Shown here: positions 5,125-6,395 of the stretch, one piece after another
How positions within the stretch are numbered: position 1 is the first letter of the stretch
How the letters are laid out: each line of letters starts with the position of its first letter
Assembly (NCBI GenBank): GCA_022511285.1
Contig: JAFLRW010000104.1
Coordinates: forward strand, 1 to 6,395
Direction: 5' to 3'
Origin: Duncaniella sp.
GTDB taxonomy: Bacteria > Bacteroidota > Bacteroidia > Bacteroidales > Muribaculaceae
DNA length: 6,395 nt
Program-made: the position numbers and the translations under genes
Notes under the pieces: generated by a model
The model's database searches: none
What the model saw: the letters and a program-made list of their open reading frames with translations, nothing else
Told to the model about the DNA's origin: nothing

Positions 5125-6395
5125 ATGAAAGCTAAAATACTTTTCTTTATTCTGACCGTTGTTTACCCGTGTATGGTAAGCCTCGCCCAAGGTCAAGAAA
5201 CAACCGACAGTCTCACCCTACAACTTCAAGAAGTGGTAGTGACCGCCAATCAACCGGCCACTAAACTTGTCGGGACTACGCTCGTTTCTACAATCTCAGG
5301 TTCCAACCTTGCAGACATCGGGAATGCGTTGGACGTACTAAACCAGCTTCCGATGATACAGGTGCAAGACAACGCCGTAAGCGTCATCGGCAAGAGCAAT
5401 ATTGAAATTTATATAGACGGGCGCCCAATGCGTGACGACCTGCAATTGCAACAATTACTTTCTTCCAATATCAAAAAGGTAGAGTTGCTAATGGCGCCCG
5501 GAGCGGTATATTCAAGCACCACCGGCGCTGTTATTAAGATATCAACCAAACGAAATTTTGTTCAAGGACTGTCGGTTACAGACCAATTCATACTGGAGTG
5601 TCGTCGCAAATGGTCAGTGGTGGATTTTCTTTCATTAAGTTACAACACCGGCAATTGGGAGTATTTTGCCAATGGGACAATAAACCATAATAATACTCTG
5701 ATAAAAGGAACCACCACTAACACCCTTGTCTATCAAGGGAAAGAAACGATAGTCGGAAGCAGTCAGGCCAATCTCTATCCCGCAACTGTGGGCAGCGTTA
5801 AGGCAGGTTTTAACTATGCCAAAAATAGTCAGTCGTTCGGTGCCTATTATCGCTTTAACCCGGAGCGCGGAAATTTCAGAAACACCGGATCTGAATGGTT
5901 TGACGATAATCTGGCAATTCAAGATGAGATTGAAAAACAAATCAAGGCTCACAGTCACCTTGTCTCGCTGTATTATGAAAACACGCTTGCAGATAAGTTC
6001 CGGTTACACTTCGACGGCGATCTCAAAAGCTCCGTTCAAAACAATAGCGTTGATACAACATATCCCGACGCCTCCAATCCCGATGTCAATTCCACCGATA
6101 AACGGAATTCAACCTTATGGGCAGGCAATCTATACTTGAATTTCTCCCTTTGGAATGGAGATTTTTCGGTTGGCACACAGGACAGTTATACGCATACCTC
6201 ATTGGATTATCAAATGCTTAATCCTGAGGTGGAGGAATATATCCCCTCTTCTCTTACTGACGCACGGCAGACCTCTGCCGCTCTTTTCGCCTCATGGTCG
6301 CGCATATTCGGGAAGTGCTCGTTAACTGCCGGTCTCAGATATGAGTATGTTGACTATGACTTTAAGATAAACGGTACGCGTGACGAAGGCGTAAG
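5125..6395 (+). CDS. TonB-dependent-receptor-like outer-membrane beta-barrel protein (3' end outside window)
   Basis: The frame stays open from ATG 5125 to the window end (423 complete codons). A signal peptide is evident (MKAKILFF start, hydrophobic to about residue 20, likely cut after SLA at 21). EVVVTA at 36-41 is the motif commonly seen just before the plug in Bacteroidetes receptors. A plug-like domain follows at about 45-143, with NALDVLNQLPMIQVQ (67-81), IEIYIDGRPM (93-102), KKVELLMAPGAVYSSTTGAV (117-136) and IKISTKR (137-143). From about residue 150 the sequence turns into alternating barrel strands such as FGAYYRFNPE and LTAGLRYEYVDYDF. This fits the outer-membrane beta-barrel family close to TonB-dependent receptors, without the carboxypeptidase-like N-terminal domain many relatives carry. 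Substrate is unknown. An in-frame ATG at 5089 would add 12 residues before the signal peptide and is less likely. It is probably controlled by the upstream HTH regulator. Confidence 0.85.
   Translation, partial: MKAKILFFILTVVYPCMVSLAQGQETTDSLTLQLQEVVVTANQPATKLVGTTLVSTISGSNLADIGNALDVLNQLPMIQVQDNAVSVIGKSNIEIYIDGRPMRDDLQLQQLLSSNIKKVELLMAPGAVYSSTTGAVIKISTKRNFVQGLSVTDQFILECRRKWSVVDFLSLSYNTGNWEYFANGTINHNNTLIKGTTTNTLVYQGKETIVGSSQANLYPATVGSVKAGFNYAKNSQSFGAYYRFNPERGNFRNTGSEWFDDNLAIQDEIEKQIKAHSHLVSLYYENTLADKFRLHFDGDLKSSVQNNSVDTTYPDASNPDVNSTDKRNSTLWAGNLYLNFSLWNGDFSVGTQDSYTHTSLDYQMLNPEVEEYIPSSLTDARQTSAALFASWSRIFGKCSLTAGLRYEYVDYDFKINGTRDEGV

Noticed and set aside
5816..6139. A 107-codon + strand frame inside the receptor-like gene
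   Set aside because: It is in a different frame from the continuous barrel protein and its product is low in recognisable structure, so it is a shadow frame.

Overview
This 6.4 kb window most likely comes from a Bacteroidales chromosome, plausibly a gut Muribaculaceae-like lineage (inference). The evidence is a PorQ-type gene of the type IX secretion system, large SusC/OMP-style outer-membrane barrel proteins, a lipoprotein-anchored HTH regulator of a Bacteroidetes style, almost no Shine-Dalgarno sites, and promoter-like TAnnTTTG boxes. Every gene I can support lies on the + strand.

Left part (1-3082, GC-rich). The window opens with the last 42 codons of an outer-membrane beta-barrel protein. 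A 57-nt gap with a stem-loop follows, then a tightly packed operon: porQ, cmk (cytidylate kinase), ispH (last enzyme of the MEP isoprenoid pathway) and a 108-residue lipoprotein of unknown role. porQ/cmk and cmk/ispH each overlap by 17 nt, and ispH/lipoprotein overlap by an ATGA. The cluster is therefore probably one transcript with coupled translation. It joins cell-surface secretion, nucleotide metabolism and isoprenoid synthesis without an obvious functional link.

Middle part (3083-3999, clearly AT-richer). A uracil-DNA-glycosylase-like fold protein of unknown function is followed by a previously unlisted 40-codon ORF encoding a single-pass membrane peptide, which overlaps the end of the glycosylase-like gene. 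The start of the glycosylase-like gene is ambiguous: an A7 run separates two frames that could together form one longer N-terminus. The base composition and unclear gene boundaries make this the accessory part of the window.

Right part (4000-6395). A short membrane-spanning regulator (lipoprotein signal, short periplasmic segment, transmembrane helix, coiled coil, C-terminal LuxR-like HTH) precedes a TonB-dependent-receptor-like outer-membrane protein that runs off the window. The 141-nt gap between them holds a pair of identical 10-bp direct repeats spaced 63 bp apart (six helical turns), a 7-bp inverted repeat between them, and Bacteroidetes-type promoter boxes directly downstream. I read this as a candidate regulator-operator-target unit, in which a periplasm-sensing membrane regulator controls the adjacent receptor; this is inference from layout and sequence.
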